This document shows positions 11,302-22,820 of a DNA stretch of 64,000 nucleotides, one piece after another. The notes beneath the pieces were generated by a model that saw nothing but the letters and a program-made list of their open reading frames with translations, was not told where the DNA came from and searched no databases. Location of the stretch: the NCBI GenBank assembly GCA_020310875.1, contig CM035423.1:121699722-121763721 (forward strand), given 5' to 3'. Position numbers and translations under genes: made by a program. Each line of letters opens with the position of its first letter. The stretch's first letter is position 1. The DNA is from Ceratopteris richardii (lineage: Eukaryota; Streptophyta; Polypodiopsida; Polypodiales; Pteridaceae).

Positions 11302-14220
11302 AATTACCAAAAATTTAATAAGTGTTGGACAGATTGTTGAAAAAGGATTGCAGGTTAGATTCAACTGATTTGGAGCATATGTTGAAGACCCAAGGCAAGG
11401 CTTTCGAAGGATTGCCAAAGGAGAAAAGACAGGAAGGCTTTTCACTTTTGAAGTGGAAGATACAAAGAACATAGCTTTGTTTAGCTATGGATCTCAAACT
11501 CTAACATAGTTGGAGATATGGCACAAAAGGCTTGCTCACATTGGTGAGAGGACACTCAAACAAATTTGCAGGGACCAAAGTGTACTTGGTTTGCCTAATA
11601 TCACAAGGCAACACATGATTTATAAGTGTGAAGCTTGTCAACTCGCCAAGGCTCATAGACAAACTTTCAATAAGAAAGGATATATGTATCAAAATCCTTT
11701 GGATCTATTGCACACGGATGTGTGGGGTCCAAGTAAGGAGCCATCTATATCAGCCTCAAGATATTATGTGTCTTTCATAGATGATTGTAGTAGGTGGACC
11801 ATTTTGTTTTTCATGAAGCACAAGGATGAAGTGTTCAATTGCTTTAAGAAGTATATTGCTCTTGTTGAAAACCAAACATGTAGGAATTTGAAAAGACTCA
11901 GATCAGATGGTGGAAGAGAATACTTCTCTTCTGAATTTGATGCCTTCTTGCATGAAAGAGGCATTAAAAGGGAAGTCACTACAAGGTATACACCCGAACT
12001 CAATGGTGTAGCAGAGAGGAGGAATAGAGCTATTGTCAAAGCTGCAAGGTCCATGCTCTATGAAAAGGGATTGCCAAACTACCTATGGGCAGAGGCTGTG
12101 TCGACAGTCACATATCTCATAAATAGACTTCCATCTAAGTCACTAGATGAAACCACTCCATATGAAGTGTGGAATGGAAGAAGACCTAGTCTAGAGCATT
12201 GTAAAATCTTTGGATACTTAGCCTATGCTCACATTTCTTTTGAAGTAAGAGGGAAATTGGATCCCAAGGGAGAGAAGTGTGTATTTATTGGTTATGACCA
12301 AAACCAAAAAGGATATAGATTGTACAATCCAACCAATAAAGGATTTTTTGTGAATAGAAATGTAATTTTTTATGAAAACAAATCATGGTTTGATGATGAC
12401 AGGAAAGCGAAGCTGCCTTATGACTTGGATGAAGATTTTCCATCACTTCAACCAAGGGAGCCAAAGCAGATTGAAGAAAGTGATTCGGAGATTGACCTAG
12501 AAGACTTGGAAAGACTAAAGCTATGGAAGAACAAAGGTAAAGCAAAGATGTAGGATGCTACATATGGACCTGAGAGCTCACATCAACCACTTATAAGGTC
12601 TTCAAGGGAGAAGAAGAAACCAGAGAGGTTTGGTTATGATACTTCTTTGGTCACCAAGCACTCAATCTACATTGCAAAGGATTCAACCAATGAAGAACCT
12701 ACCACATTCGAAGAAGCACAAATCAAGAAAGCTTGGAGAGATGCAATGGATGAAGAAATGGAAGCCTTGAAGGAGAATGATACTTGGGAGCTTGTACCTA
12801 ACAAGCCATCTATGAAGGTAATTGGATCTTGATGGATATACAAAATCAAGAGGAGTCCAGATGGAAGTATAAATAGACACAAAGCAAGGTTAGTTGCTAA
12901 AGGGTTTGCTCAAACCCATGGTATTGATTATGAGGAGACTTTCTCTTCTGTTGCAAAAATGCCTACAATTAGGGTTCTCATTAGTCTTGCTGCATCTAGA
13001 AATTGGAATCTCTATCAACTTGATGTAAAGAATGCTTTCTTGAATGGATGGATTTCTGAGGAAGTGTATATGGCACAACCTCCTGGATATGAGGACGCAC
13101 ATCATCCTAACTATGTATGCAAACTAAAGAAAGCTTTGTATGTATTGAAGCAAGCTCCAAGAGCTTGGAATTTCCGGTTGGTGACTTATTTGCAGGACCA
13201 AGGATTCAAAGCTAGCAAGGCAGATACCTCTTTGTTCATAAACAGGAATGGATCTGAAGTGATCTATTTATGTATGTCTGTTGATGATATTATTATCACA
13301 GGCAATGATCTTGAAGGAATCAAACAGGTAAAGAGTCAAATGAAGGAGGAGTTCAAAATAAGTGACCTCTGACCACTCACTTATTTTCTTGGATTGGAGT
13401 TAATCTACACAGGTTCAGGTATATACATCACACAAAGGAACTATGTGCATGACATGCTCGTCAAGTTCATGATGGAAAATACCAAGTGTGTAGGTACACC
13501 TATGGAGAAAAATCATAAGCTTAGTGCTTATGAAGGAGAGCCAATTGAAGACATCACAAGCTATCAAAGCTTGGTTGGAAGTTTGAACTATGCAACACTC
13601 ACAAGGGTGGATATATGCTATAGTGTTAGCATATTGAGTCAGTTTATGCATAAGCGGAGAAGACCACATATGGAAGCGGCCAAGAGAGTCCTCAAGTACC
13701 TAAAGGGGACCATGAATGAAGATTTGATTTATTTATTTACTTCAGATATTGAGCTAAAGGTCTATTCAGATGCAGATTGGGTCGGATCTAGAGATGATAG
13801 AAGAAGCACATCCGGGTATATATAATTTGCAGGTTTAAAAATCATTTCTTGGTCATCCAAGAAGCAAGCAACCATGGCATTATCATCTACTGAAGGCAAA
13901 TATAGAGGTTTGGCTAATGCAACTCAAGAAATCATGTGGTTAAAGTCTTTGTACACAGATCTTGGACTTCAACACCTCACATTTTTGGTGACAATACAAG
14001 CTCACTACATCTTGCAGCTAATCCGGTATACCATGCTAGAACCAAGCATATTGAGGTCCACTACCATTATGTAAGGGAGAAGCTAATGAGCAAGGATATT
14101 CAACTATCCTATGTCTCTACAGATATGCAATGTGCAGACATGTTGACTAAAGCTCTTGATGGTACAAAGTTAAGTAGATTCAAGTTGATGATTGGCTTGC
14201 AGGAAATCAAAGACAATTGA
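11302..14220 (+). pseudogene. Copia pol (integrase, RT, RNase H), family A copy 2, with stops
   Basis: Integrase at 11510-12100: WHKRLAHIGERTL, YKCEACQLAKAH (both zinc Cys kept), DDE residues in LLHTDVWGPS, SFIDDCSRW and [36 protein letters not shown] and CMSVDDIII, where the usual Tyr of YVDD is Ser. RNase H: DADWVGS, ALSSTEGKYRG. In-frame stops fall at about 11366, 11507, 12551 (CAG to TAG), 12830 and 13370 (each Arg to TGA), and 13822. A 7-bp deletion near 13965 shifts the C-terminus to the frame ending at 14220. Most lesions are C-to-T or G-to-A type. Non-functional. Confidence 0.93.
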
Positions 14221-14249
14221 AGACTTATTTGGAGGCCAAGCATGTTAGG

Positions 14250-14262
14250 CTTGAGGGGGAGC
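14250..14262 (+). other. Polypurine tract, family A copy 2
   Basis: TTGAGGGGGAGC lies immediately before the 3' LTR and would prime plus-strand DNA synthesis. Confidence 0.85.
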
Positions 14263-14504
14263 TGTTGGTGCATTTTACCCAAGCCTACATGCTTGATATG
14301 CTTGATATTATCCTCATTTGTAAGTCACATGTGTAGTCATGTGAACACCTCTTGTAAAAGAGTACATTTTATCTCTTGTAATTGGAAAAAGAAAAAAGGA
14401 AAAGGATGGCTTACCTCATCCATGATGTAAAAGCAAAGTCGTGGCTCTAACTACCTAAAACCACGAACATTTGAGCTGAGGGAATATCTCCTAACTTTGG
14501 GGAT
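14263..14504 (+). repeat. 3' LTR of family A copy 2, truncated
   Basis: Begins TGTTGGTGCATTTTACCC and follows the 5' LTR closely. It stops at GGGGAT (14504), where the family-D LTR tip TGTTGG begins. Confidence 0.9.
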
Positions 14505-14735
14505 TGTTGGAGATAGATGTCTATGGAAGCACGGGAACAACACAAGGAAGAAGAAGAAGCTTGGAGCACAAACACACAATAGTGAATGTATTACTAGAGA
14601 ATGTACAAAGATAAGTAGCCCATTAGGGCAATAGGCATATATACAAGCCGGCGGACAAAAACCTCCTAAAGAGGGTTAAAAGTGCCCCGGTGGTCCTAGT
14701 GTGTTCACACACATCACTACCTAAATATATCAACA
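14505..14735 (-). repeat. 3' LTR of family D (type copy for dispersed fragments)
   Basis: A 231-bp LTR, TGTTGATATA...ATCTCCAACA on the minus strand. Diverged copies or fragments lie at 32874-33030, 45729-45880, 51054-51209, 56186-56386 and 61728-61868, so this is the most widely scattered LTR in the window. Confidence 0.88.
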
Positions 14736-14809
14736 AATCCCCCCTAGGAGTGATGCGGTGAACAACGAGCTGGCACTCATGTATAAGGAAGTGCCAAGCT
14801 ATGTGGAAA

Positions 14810-16219
14810 TCACTCCACAAAAGGAAGTAAGCCCAAAGCTTTGCGGAAAGCTTCAAACTTCTCCCTAGGCAGAGCCTTCATGAAAAGGTCTACAATGCTC
14901 TCCTGCATGGGCACATATGCCAAGCTGATCTCCCCAGCAGAGAACCTCTCCTTGACATAATGATAATGCACCTCAATGTGCTTAGTGGGAGCATGGAACA
15001 CAGGGTTCCTCACAACTGCCAATGCGCTCTGATTGTCAGTGAAGATGGTGGTGGCAGAAGACTGACCAACACCCGAATCAGCCATAAGGCGTCTGAGCCA
15101 CATACACTCAACAGTAGCTGTGAAAGATGCCCTATACTCAGCCTCACAACTGGAAGTGGCCATAGTAGGCTCCTTCTTGCTCAACCAAGATATACATGAG
15201 CTACCAAGCATGAAGCAAAAGCCACTAGTGGACACACGAGTGTCATAGCAGCCAGCCCAATCAGAGTCAAAAAAAGCATGCAAATCTGGCGGTAGTGATC
15301 CCCCCTTGGGATAAAACAACCCAAGTAGTCGAGTACTACTCAAGTAGGGAAAGATGTGCTTAACCACCTTCCAATGCATGACTTCTGGGCAATGCATAAA
15401 CCTGCTCATCTCTGAGACAGCAAACTGAATATCTGGCCAAGTAATGCATAAGTAAATCAAGCATACAACAGCTTGCTGATAGAGAACAACATCAAATGCA
15501 TCTCCAGCATCATGAAGACTCAATTGTAAACCTGTCTCCATAGGAGTGGCAATAACCTTACAGTCTTGAAGGCCAAAACGCTGCAATAATGTGTCAATAT
15601 ATTTCGTTTGACACAAAGCCATTCCACCATCAACTTGCATAAACTGAATGCCCAAATAGTGATGCAAATGCCCCAAATCAGACATCTCAAATGAGGCATG
15701 CAAATCAGCCTTGAAATCAGCAATATGCTTCTCAATAGGACTAGTGAGCAGCATGTCGTCAACATAGACAACAATGATCAGAAGCACATCCTTAACATGC
15801 TTAACATATAAGGTGCTTTCAGTTGGACTGTTCTCAAAACCATGTGCAACCCGATAGGCATTTATCTTCTCATACCAAGCACGTGGTGCTTGCTTTAAAC
15901 CATATAATGCCTTCTTTAACCTGCACACCTGGTTTTCATGCCCTTTCTGCACAAAGCCACGGGGCTAAAAAACATACACTTCTTCATGCAAGTCACCATT
16001 CAAAAATGTTGTTTTAATGTCCAGCTGATGTACATTCCAACCATGATGGGCTGCAAGTGCACAAATGCTCCGAACAGTAGTCATACAACATGTAGGTGCA
16101 AAGGTCTCATCAAAATCAATGCCTCTTTCTTGCGCATAACCCTTTGCAACAAGCCTAGCCTTATATATGTCAATTGTACCATCAGGTTTATGCTTCAGCT
16201 TGTATACCCACTTAGTGCT
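14810..16219 (-). pseudogene. Copia family D reverse transcriptase/RNase H, nearly open
   Basis: From the right: TKWVYKLKHKPDGTIDIYKA, ARLVAKGYAQERGIDFDETF, LDIKTTFLNGDLHEEVYVF, then a single TAG at 15965-15967 replacing the Gln of QPRGFVQKG. The frame then runs open to 14810: [18 protein letters not shown], catalytic VYVDDMLL, FEMSDLGHLHHYLGIQF, RNase H DSDWAGCYDTRVSTSGF, SSCEAEYRAS and HIEVHYHYVKERF, ending LPFVE. The RT and RNase H catalytic Asp residues are all present. Apart from the stop and the 5' truncation this is the best preserved pol in the window. Confidence 0.93.
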
Positions 16220-16220
16220 A

Positions 16221-16925
16221 TTGGTGTAAATCACAAGCCTACACATTTGGCTTGAGATATATAATGAAGACTCTACATACATGAAGAACCATAGGAACAT
16301 ATGCTAGTGGTTAATTACCACTTTATCTCATTGTAAAAGTCAAATTGACTTAGAATCTTTTGTAATCACGTACCAAAGTGAGTCCTGGAAAAAGTAGCTC
16401 ATTTGTTTGAAGGAATATCTCCTAGGATATAGGACCTTGATCATAGGGAGCCAAGAGTTTGAATTTGAATTCAAATTTTTAGTCATTTCCTATAAAAATG
16501 GATATGGAAAAGTCACGGTTAGAACTCTTCATTCCGGAGTCTCATTCTACTAAGTTTGAGTGTGTGTGAGGACTTTACCATAGCCTATACCTCTCTACAC
16601 CATTTGGCAATGTTATTCATGCCAATGGGATTGTACACAAGTGTTAATTAATAGATACATTTACATCATTCATCTCTGTGTTCTCTGCAAGTCTACTCAA
16701 AAGTCTATCAACATGTCAAGGGCATATCTCGATCAATACTTCACCAAATTCAGTGATTCAAAGCTTATTGGATTTAGCTTGAAGTCTACTACATGGTGTC
16801 GAAATTTGAAGACTTTCCATTTAGAAAATTCAGAGAAATCTGCGTCGAGGTGCTCACTAGTCTGTTTCTCCTACATACCAATGCTATACCAACATCTATA
16901 CCCTTGTATGCTAGAAATAGCAATG
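16221..16925 (+). repeat. LTR (partial or solo) distantly related to family A
   Basis: It aligns along its length with the family-A LTR: TTGGTGTAAATCACAAGCC at the start, GGAATATCTCCTAGG, the TTTGAATTTGAATTCAAAT block, TATA box CTATAAAAATGG near 16491, and matches to the U5 end until about 16925. No gag follows. Its left tip coincides with the break in the family-D RT, so it probably inserted there. The right end is not sharp. Confidence 0.6.
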
Positions 16926-16956
16926 GATATATTGACAACCATATCTACATAAGTTT

Positions 16957-17037
16957 TTTTGGGCAGTGTGTTGTCTCTTGCTATAGCAACATTACCATGA
17001 TGTTGTGTAGCAAAAGACAATACACTCTGCCCAAAGA
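16957..17037. ncRNA. Near-perfect ~80-nt hairpin (MITE remnant or foldback RNA)
   Basis: The left arm from 16958 (TTTGGGCAGTGTGTTGTCTC...) pairs with the right arm ending at 17036 (...ACACTCTGCCCAAAG). About 33 bases pair, with only a few mismatches and one bulge, and the loop of about four bases lies around 16993-16996. The arms are too alike to be chance. It could be a very short foldback transposon or a pri-miRNA-like stem. No expression evidence is available. Confidence 0.55.
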
Positions 17038-18846
17038 AAACTGAGTACATGTGATGTGTACTCTAATGGCAACCAAACCATGATTTCATATAGCAAAATA
17101 CTGTCGAACACAAAAGAGATGAGCCATATGAACCATGAATCATGTACAAAAAATTTGTATCTTCCATAAATGAAGCATGTACAAGAGTGTGGCAAAGCAC
17201 TTCCATATAGGAACTGAATACAAAATGTGACAAAGCACTTTCATATAGGAACCGAATACAGAATTATGGTGCACCATTGCCGCATATGAGTGTAATACAA
17301 AATTGTGGCAAAACACTACCATTCATATGCTCAAGGGAATCAAAACCTTTACACCTACAATCCTGCAACAAAGAATATGTGTAAAATCAAACAAATCGAT
17401 ATGATATTTATAAACAACAACTAAAAATACGACACCAAGCTATAAGTTTACCTCATCGTAGATTTTCCCATGAAATGATCACACTACGTTCCTCTAGCAC
17501 AATGGTAGTACCACGTTAAGAAGCTTCACCTCCTTAATTGTCAATCCGCGGAAGAGATAGGAGTGATATGAAGATCGTAAATGTGAGATGAAGTGAGAGT
17601 GAAGGTGAGAAGCATAGAGATGCACACACACATACACACACACAACGAAGAGACAAGCAAGACACAATGGAAGGTGCGAAATCAACTCTATTGCTCAAGA
17701 ACACTCTTACAAGCTCAAGATAGCTCTAAGCTCCTTCTCTACTCAAACAAGCTAACACTAAGTAACCTCAAAAATGAGCTCTCTAGCTCTTTTTATAGTT
17801 TCTAGACTAGTTTTGACCGGTTTCACATCTAGTGACCGGCGTAGTTAAAAAAAAAGTCCTAGATGCTATTTGAAAGGGTAAACGGTGTCTAAAAATAACC
17901 AAAATTGGTATGCTCATTCTACCTTAGCTCCTCAAGCTCGAGGACTCCTCGGCTTGCACAAAATGGAGCTATAGATTACTAAAAGGGTTTTTCTATGTTA
18001 CATATGTTACACTTAGTGATGAAAATCACTGTTGAATGTTTTGAGAAGTAATTATAAAACATAAATCTTCAAAAAGTTGATTCGACTGACTCCCTGCTCT
18101 TCCTTTACATCCTTCCGCGTCTTCTATGCCTCTGGCTGCTTCCAACACACTACATCCCTCTAAGTCCTACAATAGTGCAGCCAATCCACGATGATATCCA
18201 TAAGCTTCTTCGGTTTGCATCAGAGGATGACCCACTACCAACTCCTATAATAAATATGCAAAATGTTGGATTAACATACATGATGTGCTTAACATAAACA
18301 AATTCAATAATTAAAATGATACTTACAAATTGGTAGTGCATAGTGTTGTATCCGCTGCTACCTAAATGTGACGTTGCAATCGTATCTAAACATGTGGAAG
18401 CCGCATCTTGCTACTGACGATATCGGTTAGGAGTATGTTGCTGCTCATCGTGAATCGATTCCCACTCCCAACATCTTACCGTACAAGCTTTGGTAAGCCT
18501 ACTCTGAAAGCATCGCAAGCCTCGAACCATCGATGAGACATCACCTCGCATGCCGTGTGTTGAATCCATTCTCAACTCACAATAGGATGCCCAAGTACTG
18601 GCCGGTACTCTTCGTATATCGACTGTGTGATATAATATTTGGAATATTTATCTTGTTTGCTCCATTCTAACATGATAGAATTTCCAAACTGTATGGAGCA
18701 AAGCTGTCGAATGCAATGACGCATGGACTTTCCGACTGCATCCATCACCGAAGCTCCATCACGTATGCGATATATCTTGGAGTCACCATGGTCATGAGCT
18801 CCCCAAGGTGTACGTGGAGATCCCATCTGATCCAATGTGGAGATGT
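17038..18846. other. Non-coding region, short tandem repeat inside
   Basis: A 38-bp unit (GTGGCAAAGCACTTCCATAT...) occurs at about 17188 and 17226, with a weaker third copy near 17300. The stretch 17494-18150 has LTR-like features on the minus strand but no primer site. 18150-18840 contains an unassigned 87-codon minus ORF with no recognisable domain. No gene can be supported. Confidence 0.5.
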
Positions 18847-18897
18847 TAGGATATATATATATAACCCTAAAAACTCAAAAATCCTATTTTTGGTATA

Positions 18898-18994
<97 letters not shown>

Positions 18995-19090
18995 TAAAAA
19001 TTTAAAGATCTATTTTTTAGATATTCAATTATTTATATTTTATATATTTAGATTTTCCTCTAATATTTCATATTTTTGTGTTTATGTATG
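18847..19090. repeat. (TA)n tract with AACCCTAAAAA flanks
   Basis: A TA tract at about 18902-18989 is flanked on both sides by AACCCTAAAAA-(C/T)T-AAA, then (A/T)GATCTATTTTT and CATATTTTTGTGT. The flanks match, partly in inverse orientation, sequence at 31806-32310. Confidence 0.7.
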
Positions 19091-19439
19091 TGTGCATGTG
19101 TAAAAACTTGAAAATGTGATGTCCCAAGAATTAATAAAATGTGTACAGCCAACGACTCCGTATTTTGTTCTATAGTGACCTTAGTGGAAAAATAAAATTT
19201 TAAATGAGGGGCCATACATACACTTTTGTGTACAACTTCCTCTTCATATAACTTCACTTTTTACCTTTAATTCTTCAAAATATGTGCATAGGGGAGGGTT
19301 CATCTAAACCTTCCAAACACTTTAAAACCTTTGAAAAGCTTACAGAAAGACAATGTATAACCTGCATACAACTTTCTGCAAAACCATAACCATCGTGAAT
19401 AAATAGTATATGCACTACCTATGCACCTTGTTCACAACC

Positions 19440-19620
19440 ACTTGAGCACCACCTATGCAGCACTTTGCACTTTTGCACCACCTATGCATCCCTTGCAAAG
19501 TCATGACTTTGACCTTTGACCAATTTTGTAGTTGACCTTTTTGACATTGACTAGTCTTGACTTTGATCACTTTGAATTTGATCAGCTTGACTTTGACCAC
19601 TTTGACTTTGAGTGGCTCAA
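19440..19620 (+). promoter_or_regulatory. Cluster of TTGAC (W-box-like) motifs
   Basis: Over about 130 bp there are many TTGAC(C/T) cores in the same orientation (for example GACCTTTGACC, GTTGACC, CTTGACTTTGACC, TTTGACTTTG). TTGAC(C/T) is the WRKY-factor binding core. No gene lies near, so this may simply be a degenerate short tandem repeat. Confidence 0.3.
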
Positions 19621-20630
19621 TAGTTGCCCATCACCTAATGCGCTTTTGATCCTCGAGAGAAGAAAAAGAAGAGTCTGCTTGTAGGACCAGAAAAACAAGT
19701 GACCATGACATGAGCATATAAGATGATGCTCCAACTATACTAGTATAACTTGAGGATGAGAATGAAATGTGGGAGGGGGATATGGGGAAATGGAGGGGAA
19801 AATGGGGAAGGGAGGTAAGGGCAACCCCATTTTGAGTTGAGAGAACTAACTACAAGGACATGGAGATAGTAAGGGTAGCGAGAAATAATGGGTTGGTGGA
19901 AGGGAGTAAATTTGGGGGAAAAAAGGGGTGAGGAGGGGGCCAAGGTGATTGAGGTGGAGGGCGAGGGAGAGGGAGGGAGAAAATAAGGTGGAGGGGAAAG
20001 GGAAAGAATAAAGGTAAGGGAAAGGGATTAGAGTACCACAAAATCAAAATAAATGGATGTAGAGATAAAATAGAATAATCTACACAATCAAAATATATCC
20101 TATAAATGAGCAGATATACAAAGAAAAATATGTGCTTCGAGCAACTAGTTGATCACTTTGAATTTGATCAGCTTGACTTTGACCACTTTGACTTTGAGTG
20201 GCTCAATAGTTGCCCATCACCTAATGGACTTTTGATCCTCGAGAGAAGAAAAACACGAGTCTGCTTGTAGGACCAGAAAAACAAGTGACCATGACATGAG
20301 CATATAAGATGATGCTCCAACTATACTAGTATAACTTGAGGATGAGAATGAAGTGTGGGAGGGGGATATGGGGAAATGGAGGGGAAAATGGGGAAGGGAG
20401 GTAAGGGCAACCCAATTTTGAGTTGGCAGAACTAATTACAAGGACATGGAGATAGTAAGGGTAGCGAGAAATAATGGGTTGGTGGAAGGGAGTAATTTTG
20501 GGGGGAAAAAGGGGTGAGGAGGGGGCCAGGGTGATTGAGGTGGAGGGTAAGGGAGAGGGAGGGAGAAAATAAGGTGGAGGGGAAAGTGAAAGAATAAAGG
20601 TAAGGGAAAGGGATTAGAGTACCACAAAAT
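19563..20630. repeat. Tandem duplication, 586-bp period (482 bp repeated)
   Basis: 19563-20044 and 20149-20630 are the same 482 bp, with only scattered substitutions and no net length change. They are separated by 104 bp, so one 586-bp unit was duplicated and the second copy is incomplete. The repeated part is G-rich on the plus strand (GGGAGGGGGATATGGGG type). No primer site lies between the copies, which argues against a small LTR pair. The right copy ends exactly where the family-E pol is broken. Confidence 0.85.
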
Positions 20631-22820
20631 ACATATGCGGGTAAAGGTGTACTCAATGCCTTTCCACCCTGCATATTGAACCTGTGAAGTACTTTGGAAA
20701 TGTACTCACTTTGAGACAAGTATATGCATCTTTTACTCCTATCACGAGTAATGCGCATGCCAAAAATATGTTTGGCATCCGCCAAATCTTTCATATCAAA
20801 TTTTTTACTCAACTTCTTTTTGAGAATTGACAAGTCATAAGAGGACTTCCTAGCAATCAACATATCATCGATGTAAAGTATCAAGCATATCAAGCTACCA
20901 TCTGAGCACCTCTTTGTGTAGAGATAATTATCCTCATTACTTCGAGAATAGCCTTGAGACTTCATAAAAGCATCAAACTTTTGGTACCATTGTCTAGGGG
21001 ACTATTTAAGTCCAAAAGCTCTTCTTGAGCAGTTTTCACATCCATTTGGACTAGCTCTAAGTCCTACATTGCAACAAATCCAAGCAACATGCACAGGGTA
21101 GTCATCTTGACCACTTGAGAGAATATTTCCTCGAAACCAACACCAGTTGTTGCTTAAAACCCTTTGCAACAAGTCGTGCTTTATACTTTGGAGAAGCACT
21201 ATCTGATGTGAACTTCAGCTTATATACCCATTTACATGGTAAAGCTTTCCTGCCCTTTGGCAAAGGTACTAAATCCCAAGTACCATTCTTGTGAATAGAA
21301 TCCAACTCACTCTTCATGGCACACTCCCACTTGACATGATCCTCTGTCTACATAGCCTCTTTGTAGCAAGAAGGCTCACCGACATCTATTAGCATAACAA
21401 AATCTAACCCTGGAACATATCTATCAGGTGGATGTGAGACACATGCAGATCGTCTCAATGGTTGCATAACAAGAACATGTGCAGACTGATCTGAATGGAC
21501 ATTCTCTTGAACATCCCTATATGCAGCATGTTTATGCATGCTAATTGGAGGATTAGTATCCTCAAACACCACTCTTCTCACTTCAACCTCCTTATTGGGT
21601 TGTTTATGCATCTTAGACTTATTGAAAATGACATCACTACTTCTAATCACTAATCATGTTTTAGGATCCCATAAGCAATATCTAAATTGTCCTTCTCAAC
21701 CATATCCAAGAAAAATGCATTTCTTTGACTTATGGTCCAAATTTTATCTACGATTCTTGGGTATATGAACATATGCTTCACACCCAAAAACTCAAGGATG
21801 ATCATAATATGGTGGCTTCCCTCTCCATAACTCTTGTAGCACTTTCAGACCTTTCATAGTACTAGGTGAAAGGTTAATCACATGAACTGTAGTCAATACT
21901 ACTTCTGCCCAAAAACCTTGTGAGAGGTTTGCATGATGCAACATAGAGACTACTCTATCTTGAATAGTTCTATTCATCCTCTCAGCTACACCATTCTGTA
22001 TTGGGGTATATGGAGCTGTAAACTCTTTACGAATCCCCTTAGAGTGACAAAAAAGGTTGAATTCATGTGAGGTATACTCACCCCAATTATCTGAACATAA
22101 AGCCTTAAGCTTAGTTCCTTTTTCAGTCTCAACTCAACTGAAGCAAGCCTTTTTCTGAAAGTAGGGAATACCTCATCCTTCGATTTGATAGGATATACCC
22201 AGACGTTTCTAGTAGCATCATCTATGAAAGTGACAAAGTAAAGAGAACCACCTAAGGACCTAGTGGGCATAGGACCACACACATCTGTATGAACGAGATC
22301 TAAAGGCTGAATTGAAGATTCAATATGCATTCTATGCACATTTTTGGTTTGCTTTCCATATTGAAAATGCTCACAAAATGAAAAATCAAGGAAAGATAAC
22401 ACTAGTAAGTACCCATAACGAGAAATATTTTCCATTCCACTACGAGATATATGACCCAAAGGACCATGCCAAATACAAGCCATAGGCTATTCAGTAACAA
22501 CTAACAAGTGTTCTTTCTGTGATACAAATAAAGGATAAAGTGAGCCAACTTTATTTCCTTTTTCAATAACCATATTGCCCTTTGATATATGAAAGGACTG
22601 AGCATAGAAGACCACCTTGTAACAAAGGTCATCAAGTTGACCAACTTACATCAAACTTTGTGATAACTGAGGTACATGGCGTACATTATGCATAGTAAAT
22701 TTGAACCATCAACGAACTGCACAATCACATCTCTAATCCCCACAACATCGCACTAGTAAGAGTCACCAAGTCTCATGGTACCAAGAGACTTTGCTACATA
22801 ATTAGAGAACCATTCTCTAT
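20631..22820 (-). pseudogene. Copia family E pol (integrase, RT), multiply broken
   Basis: Integrase at 22483-21790: GHISRSGMENISRYGYL, LVHTDVCGPMPTRSLGGS, FVTFIDDATRNVWVY, then NRTIQDRVVSMLHHANLSQG after a frame break. RT at 21317-20640: [51 protein letters not shown], then a frame change to SNEDNYLYTKRCSDGSLICL, LYIDDMLIA (catalytic DD), FDMKDLADAKHIFGMRI and FNMQGGKALSTPLPAY. The reading then runs into unrelated repeat sequence. At least five frame changes or stops separate these pieces. Confidence 0.88.

Larger units (their letters stand above)
9292..14504 (+). mobile_element. Ty1/copia LTR retrotransposon, family A, copy 2
   Basis: Same family as copy 1 but on the plus strand, so the two copies form a large inverted pair with about 3.5 kb between them. 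It has a complete 5' LTR, primer site, gag, pol, polypurine tract and the first 242 bp of the 3' LTR. The 3' LTR is cut at 14504 by a family-D element. It is itself inserted in the gag of a family-C element at 9291. It carries more lesions than copy 1: two gag frameshifts, a large gag-protease deletion, several stops and a 7-bp RNase H deletion. Confidence 0.95.
14505..16220 (-). mobile_element. Ty1/copia LTR retrotransposon, family D, 3' half
   Basis: A minus-strand element consisting of a 231-bp 3' LTR (14505-14735), a polypurine tract (plus-strand AATCCCCCCTAGGAG at 14736-14750) and the RT/RNase H part of pol. It ends at about 16220, where an LTR-like sequence has entered the RT region just upstream of TKWVYKLKHK. 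It was inserted into the 3' LTR of family A copy 2. The plus-strand element at 45729-51209 is a close relative. Confidence 0.9.

Noticed and set aside
18572..18835. 87-codon minus-strand ORF (SPRTPWGAHDHGDSKIYRIR)
   Set aside because: Not low-complexity and possibly a piece of an unknown gene, but no family motif or supporting flanking exon was recognised.
19563..20630. TRIM element (short LTR pair)
   Set aside because: There is no primer-binding site or polypurine tract in the 104-bp interval, and the ends lack TG/CA tips.
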